This document shows positions 48,301 through 59,064 of a DNA stretch of 64,000 nt, one piece after another. Both the position numbers and the translations under genes were made by a program. Within the stretch, counting starts at the first letter, position 1, and every line of letters starts with the position of its first letter. The stretch is from Paraspadella gotoi. Taxonomy: Eukaryota > Chaetognatha. Below the pieces are notes generated by a model that saw nothing but the letters and a program-made list of their open reading frames with translations, ran no database searches and was not told where the DNA came from. The stretch is taken from positions 15,809,845 through 15,873,844 of the forward strand of contig CM119270.1 in assembly GCA_051294375.1 (NCBI GenBank), read 5' to 3'.

Positions 48301-49930
48301 CAGTAAATGTGACTTATTTTTTTTTTCATTTAAAACTCATTTCCACTGGCACAATTCCGTCAAAACTTTATATCTAGCTTTTTCACACACTTTCCTACCC
48401 GCTCACAAAATTTCATCTCAATCTATTATGGTTAAAATAAGTAAAAAGATTCAAGTAAATGTGACTCATATTTTTGTTCATTTAAACTCATTTCCACTAC
48501 GTACGTGCGTTCACCGAAACTTTTATATCAAGCATCGATACACATTTTTTCTACCCACAAAAAATTTGAACTCAATCTATCCATCCAATTATGATTAGAT
48601 AGAGTACTTTATTGGTTAAAATAAGTAAAAGATTTTAGTAAATGCGACTTATGTTTTCCACTTAAAATTTTTCCACTCACACGATTCCGTCGAAACTTTA
48701 TATCCAGCTTTATCACACACTTTCCTACCCACACAAATTTCATTTCAATCCAACCAGCCAATCACGAGTTATTGGAGTTTTTGCTAAGGGACGGATGGAC
48801 GGATTGATTGACTGATTAATAATTATTGATTAATTAATTGATAATTGAATAATTAACTGATTAATTATTTGACTTATTAATACATCCTGCATTACATTTA
48901 ATATAAAAGGAAAAAGAAGCATAATCAATTAGTGAAACAGGTTTTTTTGTTTTTTCCATTTTAAACTCATTTCCACTCAAAAGATTCCATCGAAAAACCT
49001 TGTTTCGCTGTTCAATTCACACACTTTTCTATCACAATACAAAATTCCAGTCAATCGATAATTAAGTGGTAATAAACTATTCTTGGTCAACTTGCATAAT
49101 TTAATCAACTTGCATAATTTGGTCAACTGACATAATTTGGTTACTGACATAATTTGGGTCTACTGACATAATTTGGTCAACTGACATAATTTGGTCAACT
49201 GACATAATTTGATCAATTAAGATATTTTGGTCAACCGGCATAATTGTTTTAACTGGCATAATTTTATCAGCCTATTGTTTGTCAACAGGCCATAATTGGT
49301 CAACTTGCAAACTTGATTAAATTGCAGAATTTGGTCAACTGGCATAATTTGGTCAATTAGCATAAATTTGGTCAATCAATCAATCAATCAAGTCAATCAA
49401 TCGAGAGAGAGAGAAGAGAACTTTAAAAAATTCAATAAATGTGTCTTTTGGTTTTCTAACTTTGAACTTTCTTTCCACTCCTACGATTCCATCAAAAATT
49501 TTTATCCAGCTTTTCACATACTTTCCTACCCACCACACAAAATTTCAAATTTCGATTTATCTATCCAATTTTTTAATAAACAAAATAAAATGAGTATTTA
49601 AGTAAAAATACTTCAATAGTAATATGACTTTTGTTTTTTTTCCATTTTAACTCATTTCCACTCGCACGATTCCATCGAACTTTTATCGGCTCAATCACAC
49701 ACCTTTCCTACCATCATAACAAATTTAAAGTCAATTGCACTATCCACACATGAGCAATTGCCGTCAAATATAAATATATTTTTTGTTTTTCTCCATTTAA
49801 ACCAATTTCCACTCGCACGATTCCCTCGAAACTTCATATCCATCTCAATCACACAGTTTCCTACCCACACACAAAATTTCAATCCAATCCATCCATCCAA
49901 TCACGCGGTAATTGGAGTTTTTGCTAAGGT
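47720..49930. repeat. Repeated element family, about eight tandem units
   Basis: A unit of roughly 110-130 bp recurs, built from ACTCATTTCCACTCGCACGA, then TTCC(A/G)TCGAAACTTTATATC, then CACACTTTCCTACCCACA and AAATTTCAATCAATC. Copies start near 47,740, 48,335, 48,485, 48,665, 48,960, 49,470, 49,650 and 49,800, with two more at 53,220 and 53,400. Copies differ by indels and substitutions. Confidence 0.8.
49085..49375. repeat. Minisatellite of about 19 bp, GGTCAACTGACATAATTT
   Basis: About 14 imperfect copies of GGTCAACTGACATAATTT, including GGCATAATTT variants, sit between units of the larger family. Confidence 0.85.
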
Positions 49931-50160
49931 GGCGGACGGACGGACGGACGACGGACGACGGACGGAGGCGGACGGACGGACGGACGGACGAGGACGGACG
50001 CAGACAGACGGACGACGGACATCATTTTTTTTTGCATAATTTATCATAATTCGATGTTTCTGACATGATATAAGTGTGTGCCCGACAATATTGAGGGGGC
50101 GGACGCGACGACCGAAAAAGTTAGTATAGAGTCGGGATCTGCTGATAAGCAGATCCGACT
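49931..50160. repeat. ACGG array and terminal hairpin
   Basis: A GGAC/ACGG array (49,931-50,012) is followed about 120 bp later by GTCGGGATCTGCT-GATA-AGCAGATCCGAC, a near-perfect 12-bp inverted repeat with a GATA loop. The same order recurs at 53,600-53,930. Confidence 0.8.
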
Positions 50161-50309
50161 AAAAACGCTCACGGTTAATTACCGACTTTTTTTTTTCTTT
50201 CAATGATTTTGTCAACGATTTTGTCGTCGATGCTTTTCATTATCGTGTTTAGCTTTGAGTCCAACGTTAATGTTGACTTTAGCGATAAATTAAAATTCTG
50301 ACCCCTTAT

Positions 50310-50382
50310 CTCTCTCTCTCTCTCGCTCTCTCTCTCTCTCTGCTCTCCTCTCTCTCTTCTCTCTTCTCCTCTCTCTCTCTCA
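50310..50382. repeat. CT array
   Basis: Interrupted CT array upstream of the next CAPS exon. Confidence 0.85.
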
Positions 50383-50510
50383 TTTTTTTCTGGTGTGTTC
50401 TTTTTTTTGCCCTCTCCTTATCGTCTTTCTCTTCACTTTTTTGGCTCCTTCCATGGCCCCACCCCTAACCTGCACACCTCCACCCCCCACCGCCCACCCT
50501 CTCCCTCCAG

Positions 50511-50670
50511 AACCGGCCAACGTCCCCAGTTTCGGTCGATCAAGGTGGGAGTCTATGTACATCGAGGAATTGACTCAGTCCATCTCGCAACTCATGGTCA
50601 ACTTGGAAAACGTCCCCGTCAAAGGGAAAGGGAACCAAGAGTCCAAATACTCGCTGCACAAGTTGAAGAG
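50511..50670 (+). CDS. Cadps: CAPS exon, MYIEEL to KLKR
   Basis: The 160-nt exon lies between CTCTCCCTCCAG and GTGAGG. It reads P-A-N-V-P-S-F-G-R-S-R-W-E-S-M-Y-I-E-E-L, then T-Q-S-I-S-Q-L-M-V-N-L-E-N-V-P-V-K-G-K, then S-K-Y-S-L-H-K-L-K-R. The M-Y-I-E-E-L-x-x-S-I-x-x-L-M-x-N-L-E-x-x-P-V and L-x-K-L-K-R blocks identify CAPS. The exit phase fits the next exon; the entry phase does not fit the candidate microexon. Confidence 0.92.
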
Positions 50671-51465
50671 GTGAGGAATCCGGGTGAGGTATCACCTGGG
50701 ACGGGGAAAAAGGTGAGGAAATTTACTTCGCGCTTCGAGGGTGAGTTAAGTGAGAAGTCGAGGAGAGGCGGAGGCGGAGGCGAGCAGTGAGAGAAATGGA
50801 TCCTCGATAAACTTTTTTTTCGGAACCCGGGCCCCCATGAAACCCAAGCTCATCCCATCCCCTTACAATTATTAATATTAATAATAAGCTCTGAGTCCTT
50901 TTAAAACACATTTCTGGAGTGTATCTAACCCTCTACACGTGCCTGGAGACGTTGTTTGGAATCGGCTCACAAGCAGGGATGAGTCGCTTTTGCAGTTTGA
51001 GGTCAATTCCATCTCATGTTTCCCTAATTTTTTATAACCAAAAGTTTAAAGAAAAATCGAAAAAGAGAAAAAAAACCGAATAAAGATTAAAAGAAAAAAA
51101 ATAAATTAAGAAAAAAATAAGAATCAAGGAAAACATATAACTTAAGTTAAGCTCAAGGATTATCGAGTAAATATTTTTCCCAAACGTCAAATCTGATGGA
51201 GATAGATTCAACATTTCCGAACTCTTACTTATAAAGGCTTCCTTTTCCTCAAATCTCTTTTCTTTTTCTCTTTCATTTCTTTCCTTTACCTTTTTTTTTC
51301 TTCTCTTAAAGGTTCTAAAAAAAAAATTTGGTATCTCTTTTCTTCTAATTTTATCTCCAATCTCTCTTTCCTACCTTTTTCTCTTCTTCTCTCTTACCCT
51401 TCCTCCCTTCCCCTCTTCTTCACCCCCTCATCCCTCTCCCTCCCTCTCCCCTTAACTTCCTCCAG
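50671..51465 (+). other. CAPS intron
   Basis: No exon. It has an AT-rich middle and a polypyrimidine end before the acceptor. The whole stretch is echoed with many differences at 54,800-55,883. Confidence 0.6.
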
Positions 51466-51628
51466 AGCTCAAACGAACAGCCTTTCCAAGATGGAGGTGG
51501 AAGAGCCCGTGGAACCAACCTTGAGCAAGATGGACGTCGTCCTCAGCTTCTCCCTCGAGGTCGTCATCCTTCAGGTTCAGGGACTCAAATCTCTCGCGCC
51601 AAACAAAATCGTCTACTGCACCATGGAG
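51466..51628 (+). CDS. Cadps: CAPS exon, C2 domain start
   Basis: The 163-nt exon lies between CTTCCTCCAG and GTTTGG and is open in a single frame. It gives [17 protein letters not shown], then [19 protein letters not shown], then [17 protein letters not shown]. This is the first half of the CAPS C2 domain, with the conserved [10 protein letters not shown] and [16 protein letters not shown] blocks. C2 in CAPS contributes to membrane binding and dimerisation. Confidence 0.94.
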
Positions 51629-52105
51629 GTTTGGATGGGGGAGGGCAGGGTGGTTAGAGATGAAGGGGGTTATTGGAGATTTAGGTGGTTGGAGATCGAG
51701 GTGGTTGGGAATGGGAGGTCGGAGATGGGGATGATTTAAGAAAAGGATTGGAAGATGGTGGGTTTCCATGCGGGCTTGCCAAGGTTGTACCCCGCCAAAA
51801 AATTATCTATTCTTCAGTTAAGATCGGTAGTTCATTGAGTAAAGCCATCGGCTCCATGACCACTTTTCCCTACTCCCCCTCTCCCCACCCCCGCCTACTC
51901 CCTCTTCTCCCTTCTCCCCTCTCGCCCATTTTTCCTCTCTTCCCCCTCTCTTCCTTCCTCCTTCTCCCACTCTCTGCCTATTCCGCATCTCCCCTACCCT
52001 CCCCCTATCCTACCTCCCACCCTACCCCACCTCCTCCTCTTCCCCCCCTGATGTCTCCCCCTCACTTCCCGCTCATTTTCCTCCAACCCCCAACCACCTT
52101 CCCAG

Positions 52106-52265
52106 GTGGACGGCGGCGGGAAAACTCCCAAACCGATCAAGGAGGCGGGACCCCCCAAAGTGGGGAGAGCAAGCGACTTTCAGACTTCCTACCTCTGCCG
52201 ACCGTCAAGGTCAAACTCTCCGCCGAGACTCGGATGCTCTAGTCTTGACGACAAGAGCTGGGCAG
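52106..52265 (+). CDS. Cadps: CAPS exon, C2 domain second half (one frameshift)
   Basis: The exon lies between ACCTTCCCAG and GTGAGA. It reads V-D-G-G-G-K-T-P-K-P-I-K-E-A-G-P-P-K-V-G, then R-A-S-D-F-Q-T-S-Y, and after a one-base loss [15 protein letters not shown]. The end (S-L-D-D-K-S-W-A) is again shifted. The better 3' version is the partial copy at 52,755-52,836. The N-terminal part differs from vertebrate CAPS but keeps the G-G-x-K-x-x-x and L-P-x-V-K-V-K-L frame. Confidence 0.85.
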
Positions 52266-52729
52266 GTGAGAAGAGTTGGGAGGGGGGGGTTTTGATGGCG
52301 TTTTGGTGCTCGCGTTGGTTTTGATGTAATGTTGTTTTACGTCAGTGGTGTTGGTCATGGTCCGGCACCGTTGTTGGTCTATTCTCATGCCGGTTGATGT
52401 TGTTATGGCTGTTGTTGGCGCATGTTGAGTTCTTTCTCTTTATTGTTTTGATAGTTTTGTTTTGTTTTGTTTTTTTGTTTGTTTTGTTTTGTTTATTTTT
52501 GTTAGTTTCGTTCGTTTTTTGTTTGCTTTTGTATGTTTGTATGTTGGTTTTGTTCTTGCTGTCTTGATTGCTCCTTTGATTCTCTCTCGATATTCAACCT
52601 TGCTTCTCTGAGGACGACCGACGACGGAGCGACGACGGCGACGCGACGACGACGACGGATGAGTATGAAGACGAAAGAGAATTAAAGAGGACGACGTCAA
52701 AAAGACACGATCGGGTTGACCACAGACGG
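52266..52729 (+). other. CAPS intron, repeated three times in the window
   Basis: TTTTGTTTG-type repeats, then ACGACG-rich sequence and AAAGAGGACGACGTCAAAAA. Related copies occur at 53,107-53,200 and 57,480-57,720. The gap of 25 N at 52,730 follows. Confidence 0.7.
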
Positions 52730-52754
52730 NNNNNNNNNNNNNNNNNNNNNNNNN
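52730..52754. other. Assembly gap, 25 N
   Basis: The gap is immediately followed by a second partial copy of the previous exon. Confidence 0.95.
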
Positions 52755-52836
52755 CTACCCTCTGCCGACCGTCAAGGTCAAACTCTTCGCCGAGACGTCG
52801 GGGATGCTCAGTCTGGACGACAAGGAGTTGGGCAGG
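52755..52836 (+). CDS. Cadps: CAPS C2 exon, partial second copy
   Basis: This is the 3' part of the exon at 52,106-52,265, truncated by the gap. It is fully open: [20 protein letters not shown], then D-D-K-E-L-G-R, followed by GTGAGA. It matches the CAPS family better than the first copy (K-L-F-x-E-T/[14 protein letters not shown]) and gives the correct phase for the exon at 58,417. Confidence 0.88.
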
Positions 52837-52876
52837 GTGAGAAGATGGTGGAGGGGGGGGTTTGATGGGGTTGGTG

Positions 52877-53106
52877 NNNNNNNNNNNNNNNNNNNNNNNN
52901 NNNNNNNNNNNNNNNNNNNNNNNNNNNNNNNNNNNNNNNNNNNNNNNNNNNNNNNNNNNNNNNNNNNNNNNNNNNNNNNNNNNNNNNNNNNNNNNNNNNN
53001 NNNNNNNNNNNNNNNNNNNNNNNNNNNNNNNNNNNNNNNNNNNNNNNNNNNNNNNNNNNNNNNNNNNNNNNNNNNNNNNNNNNNNNNNNNNNNNNNNNNN
53101 NNNNNN
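52877..53106. other. Assembly gap, 230 N
   Basis: Sized run of N in a CAPS intron. Confidence 0.95.
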
Positions 53107-53219
53107 TTCGTTTTTTGTTTTCTTTTGTATGGTTTTGTTTGTTGGTTTTGTTTTTGTTCTTGCTGTCTTGATTGCTCCTTGATTCTCTCTGATATTAACT
53201 CCTGCTTTTTTTTCCAAAT

Positions 53220-53930
53220 TTCTCCACAACTCATTTCCCACTCGCACGATTCCAATCCGAAACTTTAATATCCGGGCTCATCACACACTTTCCTACCATC
53301 AATCATTAAAGTCAAATTGCAGTAAATTTAAGAATCATCCACAACTCCAGCAATAATGAAGCAATTCGGAGTATCAATAGTTGGACGAGGTATTTTATTT
53401 GTCGTATGTTTTCCACACAAGCCAAGTTTCCAGCGCACGATTCCTCGAAACTTTGGTTCATATAACCATCTCAATCACACAGTTCTTAGACCCAGAAATC
53501 TTTAAAGAGATCTCCAAGACAACACGAGCAACAATTCCAACCAAAAATACGCACAACCAATATTTTTTCCCAATCACTCGGGGTTAATGGCGTTTGCTAG
53601 GTGGGACGGACGACGGAGCGGACGGAGGCGACGGATCGAGAAACTCGGCAGTGACAAACTGACCTTGTTAGAACATGAACGGTAAAGACGAGAAATACGG
53701 ACGCGACATCATATGTTAAGCTTCACATTTTAATTACAATTTAATTCGACGTCGTCAGCAATCAAGATACACAGTCTGTGTTCCCATTTCTCTCATAGAC
53801 AATTATGAGGGGAAACCTCAACTAAGCGCGCGGATAATGGCTGGACATTGGTGTGAGTCCAAGATAAATGTTTTGATTTTTCAACACTAGACCTTGAGTC
53901 GGATCTGTCTGATAGCAGATCCGTCCAAAT
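53220..53930. repeat. Second locus of the hairpin-ended repeat family
   Basis: Two CATTTCCCACTCGCACGATT-type units, a short ACGG array (53,605-53,640) and a hairpin GTCGGATCTGTCTGATAGCAGATCCGTC (about 53,890-53,920) repeat the order seen at 49,800-50,155. Confidence 0.7.
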
Positions 53931-54615
53931 AAAAAGCTCCGCTCTCTATTTTGGTTATTATTTTCACTACAGACCTTTTAATTATATGGTTCCTTGCAAT
54001 ATTGAGCGAAAGGATTTTGCGGCAACTGTTCTTGTATTTCACTTTCATTTAGGACGACGCGTGTTCTAGATTGTGGGAACCCCACCCTATTCGTTAATGC
54101 GCACTTAGGGATTTATACTGAAATTCGCGACGCCCTTATCAGCTCATCTCTCTTCAGACGGCGTCTCTCTCTCATCTCTCCTCGTCTCGCAGAAATTCTC
54201 GTATCCCTCTCTTCGAAAGCGCTCTCTCGATTCTTTTCGCTCCTTCAATTGACTTCTGTGGGGCCGAAAGTCGTCCACTACTCTAAAAAGGCAAGTTTTG
54301 TCCGCCCGTGCTCGACCAACCTGCTTATTCCGGCGACCTTCGTTCCTTCATTCTCAGTTCGTTTTTCGGCCTCAAAGTTCTCTACGCCATCTTGCGCTCA
54401 TGTTTTCTTGGGGTCTTCTTTTCATTCTGTTCGGCTCATCCTTTAACTCGTCTCTCTTTCACTTTTTTGCCACTCTCTTCTCGTCATCCCTACACACCAA
54501 TAATTTTGGCGAGACGTCTAAAAACCCGGCTCGTATTTCATGCGCTTAGCGTAAGAATTCCTCCTTTCCACCCCAAACCGTCCCACCCCGAGACACCAGA
54601 TGCTCGATTTCCGGC

Positions 54616-54785
54616 AGGAACGCAGCCAACCCCCCAAGTTTCGTTCGTCAAGAGATACGTCAGTGTACACAGAATTACTCATTCATCTTCCAGAAAAGCT
54701 CTATCGGTCACACTTGGGAAAACGTCCCGCAAAGAAACAACCAAAGAGGTCCAATACTACCTCGGCAGCATTGAACACGCGGGCG
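54616..54785 (+). pseudogene. Degenerate copy of the CAPS MYIEEL exon
   Basis: The sequence parallels 50,511-50,670: GAACGCAGCCAAC, CAAGTTTCG, GTCAAGA, GAATTACTCA, CTTGGGAAAACGTCCC and GGTCCAATACTAC all have counterparts in the same order, but no long frame survives. It is an echo of the locus with very high error, or a decayed duplicate. Flanking sequence also parallels the original. Confidence 0.6.
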
Positions 54786-55883
54786 AAGAGGGAACGATCG
54801 CTAGGGTTATCGGACGCGTCAATGACCCATAGAAGGAGTTAGAATTACTTCGGCGGTCTTCCAGGTGTTAAGTCAGAAGGGTAGCGAAAAGGCGAGCGAG
54901 GGCGGACGCAGTGAGAGATATTAGATCCTCTCGGGAGAGAGCGGGGACCTCAGCACTTTTCTTTCAGAACCCGCCCCGCATGAAACCGAACATTCGTTAG
55001 TAACGGGCAAATTCCCACTTACAGATTGAGATGAAATATCAATAATGCTCACTAGTTCCTTAAAACGCATCTCATTCTCGAGTTAATTCGTAACGGGCTC
55101 TACTCCAGAATCTATTTCACGTGCCTGGTGAGGCAGCGGGTTGTATTGGGAAATTGGTCGGATGTTCGAAGGCACAGAGATAAGCCTTTTAGTTTTTTGT
55201 TTCACTATGTCGAGGTTCACTACCTTCCCATCTCTCAAAGTTTTGCTTTAATCACATCAAATAATTTTTTTACTTTATAACCAACACTAAAGGAACAAAT
55301 CGGACAAAAGAGGGAAACTAAAACCGAATAAAGATTAAAGGGAAAGAAATAATTAAAGGGAAAAAATAAGAATCAAGGGAAACATATTAAATTTAAGTTT
55401 AGGCTCATGGGATTATCGAGTTAAATATTTTTATTTCCCAACGAGTTTTCAAATCGATGGAGATAGTAAATTGTATCTCAACATATCAGAGAATCCTCTA
55501 ATTTATAAATGGCTTCCTTTCCCCATCCCCTTTCTCAAATCTTCTTTTTTCTTTCTTCTTCCGCTTATTTCATTCAATTTCTTTCCTTTGTATTTACACT
55601 TTTTATTATTCTTCTCTTAAAGTTCTAAAAAAAAATCTCGGGGTTGTATCTTTGCTTATGAACAGATCTCTTTATTGCCTCTATTGTCTATTTAATGATT
55701 TTCTAACTCGAATTTATTCCTCATTTTATTTTCCTACCTTTTCTCTTTTTCTTAGCCTCTCTTCTACCCAGCTGTTTCGGGGTTTTTCTCTCACTATTAC
55801 CCTCTTTTTGCTATTATCTTGGGTTCTCACTCACTCCCCACTTCCCTTCCTCATTCGTCCCTCCTACATCTTTTCCCTCCCAG

Positions 55884-56060
55884 AAGCATCATAACCGGGA
55901 ACAGCCTTTTCCAAGATTAGGGGTGAACGGAGCCCGGGTTGGGAACCAACGCTGAGCAGATGGCAACATCGCCCAGCTTTCTCCCATGAGGTCGTTGCAC
56001 CGCTTTCACGGTCTATCTATGGACCAAATCCTCTGCGGACCAAACAAAACTTATCCATGG
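55884..56060 (+). pseudogene. Degenerate copy of the CAPS C2 exon
   Basis: After a CCTCCCAG acceptor, the fragments GAACAGCCTTTTCCAAGAT, GGAACCAAC, TGAGCAGATGG, GAGGTCGT and CCAAACAAAA are all recognisable from 51,466-51,628, in order, separated by insertions and substitutions. The frame is lost. Confidence 0.6.
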
Positions 56061-57369
56061 TTAGCTTAATCCATGATTTTATGACTTTTATGCCCACATA
56101 TTGGGCGTCCTTAGCACACTCATGAGGGGTTGGGATGGGGGGAGGGGGCAGGGTTGTTATGAAGTATTTAGAAGCGGGGTGTTATTGGAGAAGTGCCTAG
56201 GGAGACGGATTGTGTAGGGGAATCGGACTTCCGGAAGATGGGATTGATTTAGAGAATGTGTGAACTGGAAAGGTGGGTTTCACAGCCGGAACTTTGATTT
56301 GAGAGAAGCTTTACCCAATTCCCCAAAAAAATTTTATCTTTACCTTCCACAGGTTCAAGATTCCCGGGTTATTGATTTACATTCTTTTGAGTTAAGCCAC
56401 ATCGATCACCACAGCTTTTCCTAGCTCCCCCTTCGCCCCACGCCAATCGACCACCGCTACCCCGCTCCTCTGTCAAGGATTTCCCGTACTCCGAATCGAG
56501 GTGAGCTCTCCTCTACCCTATCCACCTTTCTCTCATACTACGTCCACTCCCTCCTTCATTCCTCCTTTCCCCCACCTCTCTGCTTCTCTAACTAGCTTAC
56601 TGGGGCACTCTCAAACTCTCTACCCTTTCCCCCCGTCCTCATTCAGAAAGCAAGCGAGAAAATAATGGTAGCACCAACGTCGAGAAATGATTTGGTAAAG
56701 AGTGACCGGACGAGCTTAACACCACAAAATTTCAAGCTCGAAGACCCTTCTGAGCCCTCGCGCTTTAATCCTTCTGATAGCCTCCCCTGATTCTCTGCAC
56801 TTGCATACCTCCCCCTTTAAATTTGAGCGAGTGGATACTCCACCAACTCCTCAAAAACAGATTTTCCACACCATATGATAAGAACCTGGCAAAACACTTC
56901 CAAAACACATCAAGCAGCCACCATCCGCCCTAAAGAGGAGAAGCGGATGTGTCTTTCAGACTTAATTATTCATTACCCTACATTAACCGACACTATCAAA
57001 GCTGCCACACGATCACTCCTAGATGTTCGTTGATTTTGTCCATCACCATAATTCAGAAATATTATGTCTCGTTTGAATCTGGAGAGGGTAATTAAGAGGT
57101 CAGTTTAGTCCATGTCATTATGAATGTTGTTCATCGCGCAAAGCGAGTGTCTTATCTTACCCATTGTACTGGTTGATTGTATTGATCTTCGTGAGTTCTT
57201 AAATAATGTTCTTTGATTTGAAATATCATGAAAGAGAGCGCGTATGATAGGATGAATATTCAAGAAATAAAATAAACATTTAGTATCTATAGAGGTGGTA
57301 TTCTCATTTTGTTTTTTAAATTTGAATATTGTTAATAAAAGGTTATTATTGTAATATAATTGAAAGTAA

Positions 57370-57957
57370 AGATGTTTTTGATTAATAATGACTTTAATTC
57401 AGCCAGAGAGAGAGAGAGAGGAGAGTATGATGAGTAGATTGTAGTTAGTAGTTGAGGAGGTTATGGGTGAAAATTTCCTCGGTTTTGTTTTTCTTTTTTG
57501 TATGGTTTGTTCTTGTTGTTATTGTTTTTTGTGTCTGTTTGCGCGTCTTGGATGGCCCTTGATGTCCTCTGTATATTGAACTTCTTGGCCTTCTCTGAGG
57601 GACGACGGAGGACGGGACGGACGACGGGACGACGACGACGATGAATATGGGAAGACGAAGGAGAAATTAAAGAGGGACGACGTCAAAAAAGAACGTACTC
57701 GTTTGACCACAGTACGATGAGACTATAGACGAGGATAACGACGACCGACGGAAACCCGAAATAAAAAAACGGAAAAAAAACGAAGGAGGAGACGAAAAAG
57801 AACAAGACGACAAAGACGACGACGACGACGACGCACTACAAAGACTTTGTCTTTGCACGCGGCAAAACAAATATAGTCGATATTACCGTGAAGTCGCGCA
57901 TCAATCAATTTTGTTAGAAAGCTAGGGGAAGGAGATGAGAGAGAGAGAAGAGAGAGA

Positions 57958-58003
<46 letters not shown>

Positions 58004-58416
58004 AGGAGAAGAGAGGTAAAAAAGGACAGANNNNNNNNNNNNNNNNNNNNNNNNNACAGACGAACGGACAGACAGACACATACAGAAAGGAAAAGGAAAA
58101 AGAGAAGAGAACAAACACAGTTGGAAGTGAATTCCCGATCGTGGATTCCACTTTCTCGTCTATAAATAGATTTGCGCCTCGGAAGAAGAGTCGGGCCTTT
58201 TTCACCGAGAAAAGACTCTTTCGTTGCTGATGGAAAAGGAAGGAGAAAAACAAAGAATATCTTCTCTCATTTATCAAGTCGTCGTCGCCCGCTTGTTTGT
58301 TGTCGTCGTTGTCGTCGTAATGTTGTTGTTGTCGTTGTCTATCTATTTCCATCCCCTCTCTGCCACCGCGACCACCCTTAACCGCCACCTCGTCCCCCTT
58401 TTTCCGCAACCACCAG
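57370..58416 (+). other. CAPS intron
   Basis: This stretch contains a copy of the TTTTGTTTG/ACGACG/GACGACGTCAAAA intron segment (57,480-57,720), a GA array (57,935-58,010), a 25-N gap and GTCGTC repeats (58,280-58,345). No exon was found. Confidence 0.55.
58031..58055. other. Assembly gap, 25 N
   Basis: The gap is flanked by ACAGA on both sides, after a GA array. Confidence 0.95.
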
Positions 58417-58553
58417 GTGGTGATAAAGCCCTCCCCCTTCTCGCCCCGCGTCCCCGAGTGGCACGGGATGCAGACGCCCAAACACCTCGTCGACACCCTC
58501 AAGATTAAGATCATCGTGAGGATGGATCGACCGCAGAATCTCAAGCATTGCGG
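58417..58553 (+). CDS. Cadps: CAPS exon between C2 and PH domains
   Basis: The 137-nt exon lies between CAACCACCAG and GTGAGA and is open. It reads V-V-I-K-P-S-P-F-S-P-R-V-P-E-W-H-G-M, then Q-T-P-K-H-L-V-D-T-L-K-I-K-I-I-V-R-M-D, then R-P-Q-N-L-K-H-C-G. The CAPS blocks P-E-W-H-x-M, L-K-I-K-I/L-x-V-R-M-D-x-P-x-N-x-K-H-C/S-G are clear. Entry follows E-L-G-R in phase 0; exit phase 2 fits the PH exon. Confidence 0.93.
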
Positions 58554-58559
58554 GTGAGA

Positions 58560-58625
58560 ACCGAGATCGATCAATAAATCGATCGATCAATCAATCAATC
58601 AATCACTCAATCATTCAATCAATCA
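58560..58625. repeat. CAAT microsatellite
   Basis: ATCAATCAATCA-type array directly after the donor of the preceding exon; related repeats occur at 58,790-58,830. Confidence 0.85.
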
Positions 58626-58888
58626 ATAATTCAATCAACCAAAAGTCGATTATAAAAATAAACGTTTAAAAAAGCAATGCATCTTTCAACCCGCTGATGA
58701 AAAAAAAATTAAAAGAAAACTGATCAATAAATTGGTCAATGGAACAATCAAGCAAGTAATCGATCGACAAACAAATCAAATTATCAATCAGTCTATTCAT
58801 CAGTCAATCAATCAATCAATCACTCATTAATGCCTCGGCTAGAGATTCACCTCGCTCTCCCTTAACCCCCTCCTTCCACCACGCACAG

Positions 58889-59064
58889 TTGGCTCTACGC
58901 GATGGGGAAATCGAAATGGACGAAATGGAAGAAGCGCTACTTTTGTCTGGTTCAAGTCTCGCAGTACACATTCACGATGTGCAGTTACAGGGAGAAGAAA
59001 TCAGATCCCACGGAATTCATGGCCTTGGATTCTTTTACCGTCGACTATACGGACCCCGTCGAAG
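58889..59064 (+). CDS. Cadps: CAPS exon, PH domain start
   Basis: The 176-nt exon lies between CCACGCACAG and GTTGGA and is open. It reads [19 protein letters not shown], then [18 protein letters not shown], then [20 protein letters not shown]. This is the start of the CAPS pleckstrin-homology domain ([16 protein letters not shown] and the G/S-x-T-V-D-Y strand), which binds PI(4,5)P2 at the plasma membrane. The next exon (rest of PH) is not found in the remaining 4.9 kb. Confidence 0.95.

Larger units (their letters stand above)
47201..50500 (+). other. CAPS intron filled with a repeat family
   Basis: I saw no exon in this 3.3-kb interval. It is AT-rich and dominated by the repeated units listed separately. 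Confidence 0.5.
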
